The notes beneath the pieces are model-generated. The model was given only the letters and a program-made list of their open reading frames with translations. It was not told where the DNA came from and did no database searches. The translations under genes were made by a program, and so were the position numbers. Below, one piece after another: positions 13,427 to 21,371 of a stretch of DNA of 32,137 nt; within the stretch, counting starts at the first letter, position 1; the number at the start of each line of letters is the position of its first letter. The DNA is from Lachnospiraceae bacterium. Its GTDB lineage: Bacteria > Bacillota > Clostridia > Lachnospirales > Lachnospiraceae. Location of the stretch: positions 1 through 32,137 of the forward strand of contig JAFLTB010000030.1 in NCBI GenBank assembly GCA_022510605.1, given 5' to 3'.

Positions 13427-16400
13427 GTGGAAATTCGAGATTATGAGTCGATATTGGATTCTATGCAAAACACATGGGTGTATGTGGTACGGGAAGATAA
13501 TCATCAGCTTTTGTATTTTAATAAACGGGTCAAGGAAGTGACTCCGGAGATAGAAACAGGTATGGTATGCCACGAGGTATGGAAGGATACCTGTTCGGAT
13601 TGCCCCCTTCGTCAGATAGGAGATAGAAAAGCGAGCCGTACCATCAATTATGATACCCCTTTTGGCAGTGTGGTGAATATGGAGGCCAGCAGGATTCTGT
13701 GGAAGGAAAGCATTCCTGCTTTTTTGATTACGGTTACGCCTCATGCAGAGACAGCAGGATATACCTATAGCAAAATTTTGCGGGTGAATCTGACAACAGG
13801 CAGTTATGAAGTGATAAAGGATAATTTCGAGGGAGAGGAGCCCCCAAAGGACACCCATAACCTCGATGAATTAACAGAGAATTTTTTGAAGAGTGGGAAT
13901 ATTTACGGCAGAGATATGAACCGGTTTCGTAAATTTATCCAGTTGGAACACCTTCGCAAAGAGTTAAAAAGTGGGAAGGAAATGGTAGTTTGTACTTACC
14001 GAAGAAAACTGAGGGAAGGGTTCCGCTGGCATATCATGGAGATTTTCCCTGCTTATAATTATACGGACGAAGAGCAGCATGTCATGCTTTATGTCAAGGA
14101 TGTGCATGATGTTTATCGTAAGGGGCTGGAGCTGGAGGAGATTAATGTCCGGAATCAGGAGATAATCAAGGCACTGGCAGAGTTGAATTTTGGCATTTAT
14201 ATTATTGATTTACAGAATGGTATGATGAATGCGGTACGGACGTCTCCGGATGTGGAGAAGCTGATTCGGGCAGGAATCCAGAACTGGGATGTCGTGCTGA
14301 CAAGGATGCTTCCCCTTTTTCATGCAGATTATCATGAAAAATTGCGGAATAAGTATTCGCTGGACGCTTTGCGGGCCAGTGCAGCAAGGGGGGAGAAGGA
14401 AGCAGAACTTCTCTGCCTGAAGAGAATTGATGGGGAGTACCGCTATGTGTCGCTGACAACGCATTTTTATGAGTCCCAGGGAGATAACAGCCATGTGGTG
14501 CTTGCCATACAGGATGTGGATGAACGTACCAGACAGGAAATCCAGCACTCTCAGGATGACAGAAGAATGGCGGTGCTTATCAAATCCCGTTATGATACTT
14601 TGAACAGTGTGGATTTAGAGACGGGAGAGTGTCAGCGCAGTTATCTGGATTCTTCGGGCGAATTTGGACAGGCAAAGACTGGCTCTTATGAGGAATATAT
14701 CCAATGGATGGTAAAGGAAATTCTCTGTGAAGAAGATATTGAGGGCTTTCTGCGTATTTTATCTCTGGAGAATTTGCGCAAAAAGGCAGAAAAAGTCAGG
14801 GATTATGCAGAGGAAACCTACGTGTACCGGACAAAGGCTTCCCAACCTGTCTGGATGGAAATGCAGGTGTTCTTTATTCGTCAGGGCGATACGATTCTTG
14901 TCAATATACTGGGGCGGGACATCAGCAGGGAGAAGGAAGAGGAAGAGGCCAATGCGGCAGAAAAGAGAGAGCAGGAAGCGATTATTAACAGCATGAGCAG
15001 CCTGTTTTTTGCCACTTACTATATGGATTTGCAATCCGATACGTTCCGTGCCATTACCCAGAGAGAAGAAGTGGGTAAGAGGTTGGGGGCAGAAATAAAT
15101 GCAGAAAAGGCCTTTCGCAGTTATGCGGAAAATTTTGTACATCCCGGAGACCGGGAGGACTATCTTTCCGTTATGAACGCGACGAATTTCAAGGAAAAGC
15201 TGTCTAAAGAGCATCCTTTTATGGCCCTTGAATATCGCTTGATTAAACTGGAAGCGGAAGGATTTTCGGAGGAAGGATGGGTGCGGGCTACAGTAATTCT
15301 GGCGGGAGAGGCCGACGGAAAACCGTCGAAGGTCTTATATGTGGTGCAGGATGTCACCGAGAGTAAGGAAAAAGAGGAGCGGGAGAAGAAAGCCCTGCAG
15401 GAGGCCTGCGAGGCGGCTGTTTATGCCAATGCTTCCAAAAGTGAGTTTCTGTCCCGGATGAGCCATGACATTCGTACCCCGATGAACGCTATTATTGGTA
15501 TGACCACCATAGCCAGTAAGAATATGGAAAACAAAGAGAGGGTGGCAGATTGTCTGAATAAAATTACCGTTTCCAGTAAACATTTGCTTTCCCTTATCAA
15601 TGAAGTTCTGGATATGAGTAAAATTGAATCCGGCAAAATTGATTTGGCGGAGGAAGAATTTAATCTGTCAGATTTAATTCAGAATCTGCTCACAATGATT
15701 CGACCTACTGTCAAGGCCAAGAAACAGCAGCTGGAACTTCACATTTCCGGTGTTAAGCATGAAGATGTGGTTGGCGACGTGCTAAGGCTCCAGCAGGTAT
15801 TTATGAATATTCTTGGCAATGCGGTGAAATATACGCCGGAGGGGGGCCGGCTGGAACTGGCAATTTCGGAAAAAACCTCGAAGGAATATGGATATGGCTG
15901 TTATGAATTTATTTTCCGGGACACGGGAATCGGTATGTCCGAGGAATTTCAGAGAAAAATATTTGAGCCCTTCAGCCGGGCAGAGGATTCCCGAGTCAGT
16001 AAAATCGAAGGTACCGGCCTGGGTATGACCATAGCCCTGAACATTGTCCATATGATGAATGGAAGCATTCAGGTAGAAAGTAAAGAAGGAGAGGGCTCCC
16101 AGTTCACGGTAACCATATTCCTGAAACAGCAGTCCACAGATACACTTTCCGTAGAAAGCCTTGCCAATCTGCCCGTGCTGGTGGTGGATGATGACCTGTA
16201 TGCCTGTGAGACAACCTGCGCTCTTTTGGAGGATTTGGGCATGAAGGGCGAATGGGTGCAGAGCGGAAGAGAGGCTTTGCCTCGTATTATAGAGGCTCAT
16301 GAACGGGGGGAGGATTACTTTGCTATTATTCTGGACTGGAAAATGCCGGATATGGATGGTATTCAGACAGCACAGGAAATTCGCAGTCAGATAGGTAAAG

Positions 16401-16975
16401 AGATACCGATTATTATTCTGTCTGCCTACGATTGGAGCAGTGTGGAAGCCAAAGCACGCCAGGCAGGAATTGATGGATTTATCTCCAAACCGCTGTTCCA
16501 GTCACGTTTGCTTTATCTGTTTAAGAAATTTGTAGAGGGGGATACCGGAATAGAGTCGGAGGAGCCAGAAACTTCCGTTCCTGAAGAGTTTTTACAGAAA
16601 CGGATTCTTTTAGTGGAAGACAATGATCTGAATCGGGAAATTGCGGAGGAAATCATTGGTGACACTGGTATTACGGTGGAAAGTGTGGTAGATGGAAAAG
16701 AGGCACTGGAAAAGTACAAAGAGATGGGGCCGGGTTATTATGACCTGATATTGATGGATATTCAGATGCCGGTTATGAATGGCTATGAGTCCACCAGAGC
16801 AATCCGGGCCAGCGGTCAGGAGGATGCGGAGAGTATTCCGATTATTGCCATGACAGCCAATGCATTTATGGAGGATGTCATTGCCAGCAAGGAAGCGGGA
16901 ATGAACGAGCATATTGCCAAGCCGTTAGATGTGGAGCAGCTGATGGGCTGTATCCGGCGCTGGGTGAAGAAATAG
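13427..16975 (+). CDS. Hybrid sensor histidine kinase with PAS domains and two receiver domains
   Basis: A 1182-residue cytosolic-looking kinase without clear membrane segments. Order: an N-terminal PAS with a Cys cluster (CHEVWKDTCSDCPL, about 50-63), two or three more PAS-like domains (about 245-350, 525-650), a HisKA domain with the H box SHDIRTPMN (His680), and a HATPase with N box (LGNAVKYTPEGG), DTGIGM and GTGLGM. REC1 follows (VLVVDDD, phospho-acceptor Asp970 in ILDWKMPDMDG), then REC2 (ILLVEDN, Asp1111 in LMDIQMPVMNG). Phosphate should pass His to Asp; no HPt domain or DNA-binding output is present here. The Cys cluster could sense redox or metal. The GTG start has AAGGAGAG 9 nt upstream; an ATG at 13379 would add 16 residues but overlaps the promoter. 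Two short genes follow and may be its operon. Confidence 0.9.
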   Translation: MEIRDYESILDSMQNTWVYVVREDNHQLLYFNKRVKEVTPEIETGMVCHEVWKDTCSDCPLRQIGDRKASRTINYDTPFGSVVNMEASRILWKESIPAFLITVTPHAETAGYTYSKILRVNLTTGSYEVIKDNFEGEEPPKDTHNLDELTENFLKSGNIYGRDMNRFRKFIQLEHLRKELKSGKEMVVCTYRRKLREGFRWHIMEIFPAYNYTDEEQHVMLYVKDVHDVYRKGLELEEINVRNQEIIKALAELNFGIYIIDLQNGMMNAVRTSPDVEKLIRAGIQNWDVVLTRMLPLFHADYHEKLRNKYSLDALRASAARGEKEAELLCLKRIDGEYRYVSLTTHFYESQGDNSHVVLAIQDVDERTRQEIQHSQDDRRMAVLIKSRYDTLNSVDLETGECQRSYLDSSGEFGQAKTGSYEEYIQWMVKEILCEEDIEGFLRILSLENLRKKAEKVRDYAEETYVYRTKASQPVWMEMQVFFIRQGDTILVNILGRDISREKEEEEANAAEKREQEAIINSMSSLFFATYYMDLQSDTFRAITQREEVGKRLGAEINAEKAFRSYAENFVHPGDREDYLSVMNATNFKEKLSKEHPFMALEYRLIKLEAEGFSEEGWVRATVILAGEADGKPSKVLYVVQDVTESKEKEEREKKALQEACEAAVYANASKSEFLSRMSHDIRTPMNAIIGMTTIASKNMENKERVADCLNKITVSSKHLLSLINEVLDMSKIESGKIDLAEEEFNLSDLIQNLLTMIRPTVKAKKQQLELHISGVKHEDVVGDVLRLQQVFMNILGNAVKYTPEGGRLELAISEKTSKEYGYGCYEFIFRDTGIGMSEEFQRKIFEPFSRAEDSRVSKIEGTGLGMTIALNIVHMMNGSIQVESKEGEGSQFTVTIFLKQQSTDTLSVESLANLPVLVVDDDLYACETTCALLEDLGMKGEWVQSGREALPRIIEAHERGEDYFAIILDWKMPDMDGIQTAQEIRSQIGKEIPIIILSAYDWSSVEAKARQAGIDGFISKPLFQSRLLYLFKKFVEGDTGIESEEPETSVPEEFLQKRILLVEDNDLNREIAEEIIGDTGITVESVVDGKEALEKYKEMGPGYYDLILMDIQMPVMNGYESTRAIRASGQEDAESIPIIAMTANAFMEDVIASKEAGMNEHIAKPLDVEQLMGCIRRWVKK

Positions 16976-17004
16976 GACAAAGGAAGTTTGAAGGAGAGAA
17001 CGTA

Positions 17005-17739
17005 GTGGAAAAAGTGAAAGCCTGGATTGCTGTTATTGTCGGACTTGTTGTGGGATTGTTTGTCTTTACCCATTTTAGCCTGGAGGGCTTTCTCTGGGAG
17101 GGGGAACAGGAGGAGACGGTTTCTGAGAAGGAACTGGAAGAAAATCCCAGTGAGACCTTTATTGGCCGTCCGGCGTCAGAGGATGTAAAACAGATTACCT
17201 CAAAGGAGGAATTTGAAAATATGACGCCTTCTGTGGAGACGGCGTCAGCGTCGCCCAAATCCATTGTCTCCACAGGAGTCTACAGTCTGGGAAAATGGAG
17301 TGATGTCTATACCAAACGGAGAAACGGTACTTCCTGGCGCAGAAAGTCAGAAGTGCTTACCAGTGACTTCCTGGCGGGACTGTGGGGAGAGTATTCCCAG
17401 TATTATCTCATTGAACTGGAGGATGGAAATTATATACTGGCGCAGATGAATGCCTGTGTGGCAAAGGAAATTGCAAAGGGAAAGGAAACGAGACTTCCGG
17501 TGGGGCATAAGATTGGCTTTTCCCAGGAAGCAAAGAACAAACTGGCAGATATATGCCAGGAATATGGGGCGGATACCCAGTATGTTTTTTACGCTATCGA
17601 TGATACCTGGCAGGAGGAAAACTCCTTTCTTCTCTTTATCAGCCGGGCGGCAGTTGCCGTTGTGTGCTTTCTTGTAATAGCAGTAGTTTTGCTGCTGCTG
17701 TTGGGAAAGGTAATGGGAGAACGTACAGAGGAAAATTAG
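17005..17739 (+). CDS. Membrane protein with two flanking helices, unknown function
   Basis: A 244-residue protein I do not recognise. One hydrophobic helix at about 6-23 (WIAVIVGLVVGLFVFTH) and a second at about 212-235, so the central 190 residues should face one side, probably outside. The middle has an acidic Glu/Ser/Thr linker (about 35-90) then a folded part with WSDVYTKRRNGTSWRRK, YYLIELEDGNYILAQMN and LPVGHKIGF. The GTG start at 17005 has AAGGAGAG 10 nt upstream. It lies 29 nt after the kinase stop and 40 nt before the DUF4846 gene, so the three are probably one operon. A role in sensing or envelope work would be guesswork. Confidence 0.6.
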   Translation: MEKVKAWIAVIVGLVVGLFVFTHFSLEGFLWEGEQEETVSEKELEENPSETFIGRPASEDVKQITSKEEFENMTPSVETASASPKSIVSTGVYSLGKWSDVYTKRRNGTSWRRKSEVLTSDFLAGLWGEYSQYYLIELEDGNYILAQMNACVAKEIAKGKETRLPVGHKIGFSQEAKNKLADICQEYGADTQYVFYAIDDTWQEENSFLLFISRAAVAVVCFLVIAVVLLLLLGKVMGERTEEN

Positions 17740-17779
17740 AATACATGCGCAATCAAGGGGCGCAGGAATGAGGGGAATC

Positions 17780-18751
17780 ATGGCAAGAAGAAGGATAACG
17801 GAAAAAGATGCGATTGTGTGGTCAGGAGTACTGGGACTTGTAGTGCTTTTGCTTTTCATTTTAGCAATGAATCCATTTTCCGGTTTTGGAAGCGAAATAG
17901 CAGATAGCGGACAGAGTGACAATATGACGGCCAGCGGCTCAGGGGCGGCGCTTAGCGTGGCAGAAGAAACATCCCTGCCAGCTACTGGTTCTGCCGTGCT
18001 TATTAACGCCGAAGGTTCTACTCTGGCAGAACGGATTCGCGTGCCGGCAGGGTTTACACGCACTGAGGTCACGGAAGACAGCCTGGATGCCTTCTTGCGG
18101 GATTATCCTTTGAAAAAAGACGGCAAGCCGGTACTTCTTTATAATGGTGAAAAAAAGGATAACCAAGACGCTCATGTGGCGGTATTCAAACTTCCGCTGG
18201 AAAAGGAAGATTTACAGCAGTGCGCTGATTCCGTGATGCGGGTGTATGGGGAGTATTTCTGGAAAACCGAGCAATATGAAAGAATCTCCTTCCGCTTTGT
18301 AGATGGATTTCAGGCGGATTATATGAGATGGCGGGAGGGTTACCGTATTCAGACAGGAAACAGCAGGTCTTCCTGGATAGCCAGCGAAACCTACGACGAT
18401 ACGTATGAAAATTTTCAAAAATATATGCGCATGGTCTTTGCCTATGCCAGCACCATTTCCATGCAGGAAGAATCGAAAAAAATAAAACTGGCGAAAATCC
18501 AGACAGGAGATATCTTTCTGAAGGCCGGAAGTCCCGGCCATGTGGTGATGGTGGTGGATATGTGTGAAAACGAAGAAGGAAAAAAGGCCTTCCTGCTGGG
18601 ACAGGGCTATATGCCGGCCCAGGAATTCCATCTCCTGAAAAATCCGATGCATGAGGATGATCCGTGGTATTATGAGGAGGAGATAGTTTATCCATTGGAG
18701 ACACCGGAGTTTACTTTTGAAAAGGGAACGCTGCGGCGGCTGAAGTACTAA
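17780..18751 (+). CDS. DUF4846-family membrane-anchored protein
   Basis: A 323-residue protein with one N-terminal membrane helix (about 12-34), a Ser/Gly/Ala-rich linker (TASGSGAALSVAEE), then a DUF4846-like domain. Characteristic stretches are SFRFVDGFQADYMRWREGYR, IQTGDIFLKAGSPGHVVMVVDM, KAFLLGQGYMPAQEFHLLKN and DPWYYEEE. The domain has conserved His, Asp and Gln residues suggestive of an active site, but the activity is not established. I prefer the ATG at 17780, with GAGGGG 5 nt upstream, over the ATG at 17768. The linker resembles those of the lipoproteins from 20148 on. A strong terminator follows at 18791. Confidence 0.72.
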   Translation: MARRRITEKDAIVWSGVLGLVVLLLFILAMNPFSGFGSEIADSGQSDNMTASGSGAALSVAEETSLPATGSAVLINAEGSTLAERIRVPAGFTRTEVTEDSLDAFLRDYPLKKDGKPVLLYNGEKKDNQDAHVAVFKLPLEKEDLQQCADSVMRVYGEYFWKTEQYERISFRFVDGFQADYMRWREGYRIQTGNSRSSWIASETYDDTYENFQKYMRMVFAYASTISMQEESKKIKLAKIQTGDIFLKAGSPGHVVMVVDMCENEEGKKAFLLGQGYMPAQEFHLLKNPMHEDDPWYYEEEIVYPLETPEFTFEKGTLRRLKY

Positions 18752-18790
18752 AAAATGCAGTAATTTAAGAACGTTTTGCGCTACTACTTC

Positions 18791-18837
18791 CCAGAGGGAG
18801 TATTCCAGGAGAACCGGGATATTTCCTCTGGTTTTTT
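18791..18837 (+). terminator. Rho-independent terminator after the DUF4846 gene
   Basis: CCAGAGG (18791-18797) pairs with CCTCTGG (18825-18831), followed by six T (18832-18837). The inner part can pair further but imperfectly. It closes the kinase-membrane protein-DUF4846 block. Confidence 0.75.
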
Positions 18838-18871
18838 CGTCTAAATGGTGGGAATTTCGTCTGAATGATAG

Positions 18872-18900
18872 TGGATTTTTTCCCGCCTTCCCGGTATAAT
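18872..18900 (+). promoter_or_regulatory. Promoter of the Rpn nuclease gene
   Basis: Perfect -10 TATAAT at 18895-18900; TGGATT at 18872-18877 is a weak -35 with 17-nt spacing. Start would be near 18907, giving a leader of about 70 nt. Confidence 0.55.
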
Positions 18901-18977
18901 CAAAGGTAAGTAGGGAGATACTTTGCAGTTTTGAAAAATCAGCAATGGGCAACAGCGTAGATAAAGTGGGAGGAACT

Positions 18978-19946
18978 GTGGCAAAACTGGGATTGATAGA
19001 AAAAATTGAACAGGATGCCGATATGAGGCAGCTTTGGAATCAATTAGGTGAAAAGAGACGTCAGGAACTACGGGAGATTGATACGGGAAAACGGGTACCC
19101 AATTTTTTAAGTGATACAATGTTTAAGGGGATTTTTAATCCGGATATTAATGCGGAGCGGTTATCCCGTTTTATTAGTAGTATTTTGGGAAAGAAAATAA
19201 AGGTGATTCACTCTTTGGATAAAGAGGGGATGCGGCACAGTCAGTACAGCAAAGGAATTGTTTTGGATATTCTGGCAGAATTTGAAAATGGAGCCATTGG
19301 AAATGTGGAAATTCAGAGACAGGGGATTGCTTTTCCGCCGAAACGTGCCGCTGTTTATTCGGCAAATATGCTGACAAGGCAGTATACGTCAGGAGAGACC
19401 AGCAAAAAGTCCGAAGTGGACTACAATACAGTACAGCCAGTTTATACTATTATTATCATGGAGCAAAGTCCTGCAGAATTTCGAAAATCTGGAGCGTACA
19501 TACATCATTTCCGTCAGAGAAGTGATACCGGGCTGGAACTGGAATTATTACAGTATTACGATTATATCTGTCTGGATAATTTTTGCAGACAAAGGCCCTG
19601 TATCGTCGGAGAGTTGGAAAACTGGCTGACTTTTCTAAGCCTTCGTGATGTAGAGGGCATGAAAGAGTTTCTGGCAAGAGAAAAATCTTTTCAACCCGTG
19701 TATGATTGTGCTATAATGATGTTGGCAAATCGAAAGGAGTTGATGGCGATGCTGTCGGAAATGTTGGCAAATGAAGATATTGTAGCAAGCCTGAATCTTA
19801 CCAATGAATCAACCATAAAACGTTTGCAGCAGGAAAAGCAGGAGATACTTAAAGAAAGTGAGAGAGCGCTTCGAGAAAAAGAAGCAGAAATCCAAAGACT
19901 AAAAGAACAGTTAAAGCAGATACAATCGAATATATGCGGTCAGTAA
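18978..19946 (+). CDS. Rpn/PD-(D/E)XK_2 family nuclease (transposase_31-like)
   Basis: A 322-residue protein of the Rpn family. The N-terminal nuclease domain opens with FLSDTMFKGIFN (the conserved D-x-x-FK entry), then LDILAEFENGAIGNVEIQRQG: Asp and Glu of the PD-(D/E)XK core with ExQ in place of ExK, as usual in this family. PKRAAVYSANMLTRQY and PVYTIIIMEQSP follow. The C-terminus (about 255-322) is a helical coiled coil rich in Lys, Glu and Gln. E. coli Rpn proteins are DNA endonucleases linked to RecA-independent recombination and phage defence. GGGAGG (18968-18973) directly serves the GTG at 18978; the ATG at 18945 has no ribosome site. The gene stands alone between terminators and carries an internal start for its C-terminus. 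Confidence 0.82.
   Translation: MAKLGLIEKIEQDADMRQLWNQLGEKRRQELREIDTGKRVPNFLSDTMFKGIFNPDINAERLSRFISSILGKKIKVIHSLDKEGMRHSQYSKGIVLDILAEFENGAIGNVEIQRQGIAFPPKRAAVYSANMLTRQYTSGETSKKSEVDYNTVQPVYTIIIMEQSPAEFRKSGAYIHHFRQRSDTGLELELLQYYDYICLDNFCRQRPCIVGELENWLTFLSLRDVEGMKEFLAREKSFQPVYDCAIMMLANRKELMAMLSEMLANEDIVASLNLTNESTIKRLQQEKQEILKESERALREKEAEIQRLKEQLKQIQSNICGQ
19709..19717 (+). promoter_or_regulatory. Internal extended -10 promoter within the Rpn gene
   Basis: TGC followed by perfect TATAAT (19712-19717) inside the Rpn coding region. TTTTCA at 19688-19693 is a weak -35 with 18-nt spacing. The start would be near 19724, just before the ribosome site at 19733-19739. Confidence 0.5.
19749..19946 (+). 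CDS. Possible intragenic small protein (RpnS-like) from the Rpn gene
   Basis: An in-frame internal start giving the last 65 residues of the Rpn protein (MLSEMLANEDIVASLNLTNE, then a Lys/Glu-rich helix). AAAGGAG (19733-19739) is 9 nt before the ATG at 19749; another in-frame ATG at 19743 has only 3 nt spacing. An extended -10 promoter lies just upstream. In enterobacteria, rpn genes make a short C-terminal protein from inside the gene that blocks the toxic full-length nuclease. The arrangement here is what that model predicts, but expression is unproven. The product would be cytoplasmic and could bind the coiled-coil end of the long form. Confidence 0.45.
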   Translation: MLSEMLANEDIVASLNLTNESTIKRLQQEKQEILKESERALREKEAEIQRLKEQLKQIQSNICGQ

Positions 19947-19972
19947 GCGCAGGCGGTGTCCTGCGCTTTTTT
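19946..19972 (+). terminator. Rho-independent terminator after the Rpn gene
   Basis: AGCGCAGG (19946-19953), loop CGGTGT, CCTGCGCT (19960-19967), then five T. The first base overlaps the Rpn stop codon. A perfect 8-bp GC-rich stem makes this a strong terminator. Confidence 0.9.
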
Positions 19973-19983
19973 GTTTGTATATT

Positions 19984-20014
19984 CACTCATCACTTCTTTA
20001 GATGAGTGCTTTTT
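19984..20014 (+). terminator. Second terminator-like hairpin
   Basis: CACTCATC (19984-19991) pairs with GATGAGTG (20001-20008), followed by C and five T (20010-20014). It is a back-up terminator 11 nt after the first. The A-rich loop contains no T run for the opposite strand. Confidence 0.65.
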
Positions 20015-20057
20015 GTACATAGGAATATAAAACATGAAAACTCAAGCACATACCAGG

Positions 20058-20086
20058 TTGACAAATTAAACTTGTCACGCTATAAT
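20058..20086 (+). promoter_or_regulatory. Consensus promoter with internal dyad, start of the lipoprotein operon
   Basis: TTGACA (20058-20063), exactly 17 nt, TATAAT (20081-20086): perfect in both boxes and spacing. A dyad TGACAA (20059-20064), 7 nt, TTGTCA (20072-20077) spans the -35 box and spacer and could bind a repressor dimer. Start would be near 20093, leaving a leader of about 55 nt. Confidence 0.85.
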
Positions 20087-20147
20087 AAGGTTTACAAAGT
20101 AAATTAAAAAACATCTATGTGCGAAAATTGTTAGAGGAGGAACAGGG

Positions 20148-21326
20148 TTGATAGAGAAGGATAAGGGCCGATGTGCTAAAAAGAGCCTCCCAAAGCTGCT
20201 TTGCTGTATGCTGATGGCTTCTATGGCGTTGACTGCCTGTGGAAGCGGGCAAAACCGAAGGGCTGGAGCAGAGTATGATGACGGAGCGGAGAGGCAGGCC
20301 AGCAGCAGTGCCATAGGGGAAACAACTGTGCCGGGTGCGACGGTGGAAGGAACCTGGGTAGAGGAGGAGCACCCGGCTTGGAACAGTAACCTCTGGCCGG
20401 CGTATGTTACGGATGAGGAATTGTTTTATGTTGTGAATGGGGATAAATCCCTGGCAGAAAAGGATGAACTTTGGAGTATTCCATTGGAGGAGGAAGGCCA
20501 CCGGCCTCAGATGGACAGGGCAGAAAAGATACTGGAAGAAAAGGGGACAATAGAAGAATTTGTATATGCAGATTCCCAGTATATTGCCTATACCAGAAGG
20601 CAGTCTACTTATGTAGAATATGATAGAGGGGCCAAAAAGCGAATAGGAGTAGGAAGTGCGGATGAGAAAACCGGCAACTGGCAGTTGGCAGCAGGGGTAT
20701 CGGGAAATACTGTTTTGCTGACAGACTATCCCGTTACGGGAACTTATGCGCATACAGTGGGAAGTGGAAGGGTTCAGAAAATAGAAAAAAACAGGGTGAT
20801 AAATGCGGAACGATGCCTGGTGTCTGTCTGGGGGGACAGATTATTTTATACAGGTGTTGTAAAGTCAGTGGTACGGAACAGAGGCGATGCAGTAATGGAT
20901 GACAGTATATATGTCTATGATAGCGGAACGAAGAAAAAGAGCACATTTTTGAAAAAGGAAAAGTGGCAGGACTTTTTTGAAAAGGAAACGAATGCCGAGG
21001 CGGGAGAAATAGAAGCTCTTTTTACTGCCGGAGGCCGGTTGTATATCACTGCCGGTATTTGGGGGGAAGAGGATGTACTGGTGATGAGTTGTCCGCTGGA
21101 GGGCAGGAAGAAACTGCGGGCGGAAAAGGAACTGTCACAGTTTCTGGGACAATGTGAGGACGCCGATATCTATGATATGATTGGAAATCGATGTCTGATT
21201 TGGGAAGAAGGCGAAGAGGGGACGGAATTATATTCCTGGCGGCTTGACACAGGAGAATATAAGAAACTGGAAAGTACCGACCCGGAACGGTTTTTTTGGA
21301 GCTATGGTGATTATTTTACACTTTGA
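20148..21326 (+). CDS. Lipoprotein of the paralogous beta-propeller-like family, copy 1
   Basis: A 392-residue predicted lipoprotein with signal peptide and lipobox LTAC (Cys31). The body carries the family signature: DELWSIPLEEEGHRPQMDRA (about 106-125), YADSQYIAY, VEYDRGAKKR, HTVGSGRVQKIE, IYVYDSGTKKK, AGGRLYIT, VMSCPLEGRKKLRAEKELSQ and WRLDTGEYKKLE. These repeated read-out strands suggest a beta-propeller fold facing outward. It is the most divergent copy: it lacks the N-terminal CNDYHLYT motif and has its own linker. The start is TTG with AGAGGAGG 7 nt upstream; no better ATG precedes the signal peptide. It is first in an operon of nine genes. Function unknown. Confidence 0.78.
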   Translation: MIEKDKGRCAKKSLPKLLCCMLMASMALTACGSGQNRRAGAEYDDGAERQASSSAIGETTVPGATVEGTWVEEEHPAWNSNLWPAYVTDEELFYVVNGDKSLAEKDELWSIPLEEEGHRPQMDRAEKILEEKGTIEEFVYADSQYIAYTRRQSTYVEYDRGAKKRIGVGSADEKTGNWQLAAGVSGNTVLLTDYPVTGTYAHTVGSGRVQKIEKNRVINAERCLVSVWGDRLFYTGVVKSVVRNRGDAVMDDSIYVYDSGTKKKSTFLKKEKWQDFFEKETNAEAGEIEALFTAGGRLYITAGIWGEEDVLVMSCPLEGRKKLRAEKELSQFLGQCEDADIYDMIGNRCLIWEEGEEGTELYSWRLDTGEYKKLESTDPERFFWSYGDYFTL

Positions 21327-21371
21327 GCATTGGAATGACTTGTAAATAGATGAAAGGAAGACGGTGAGATA

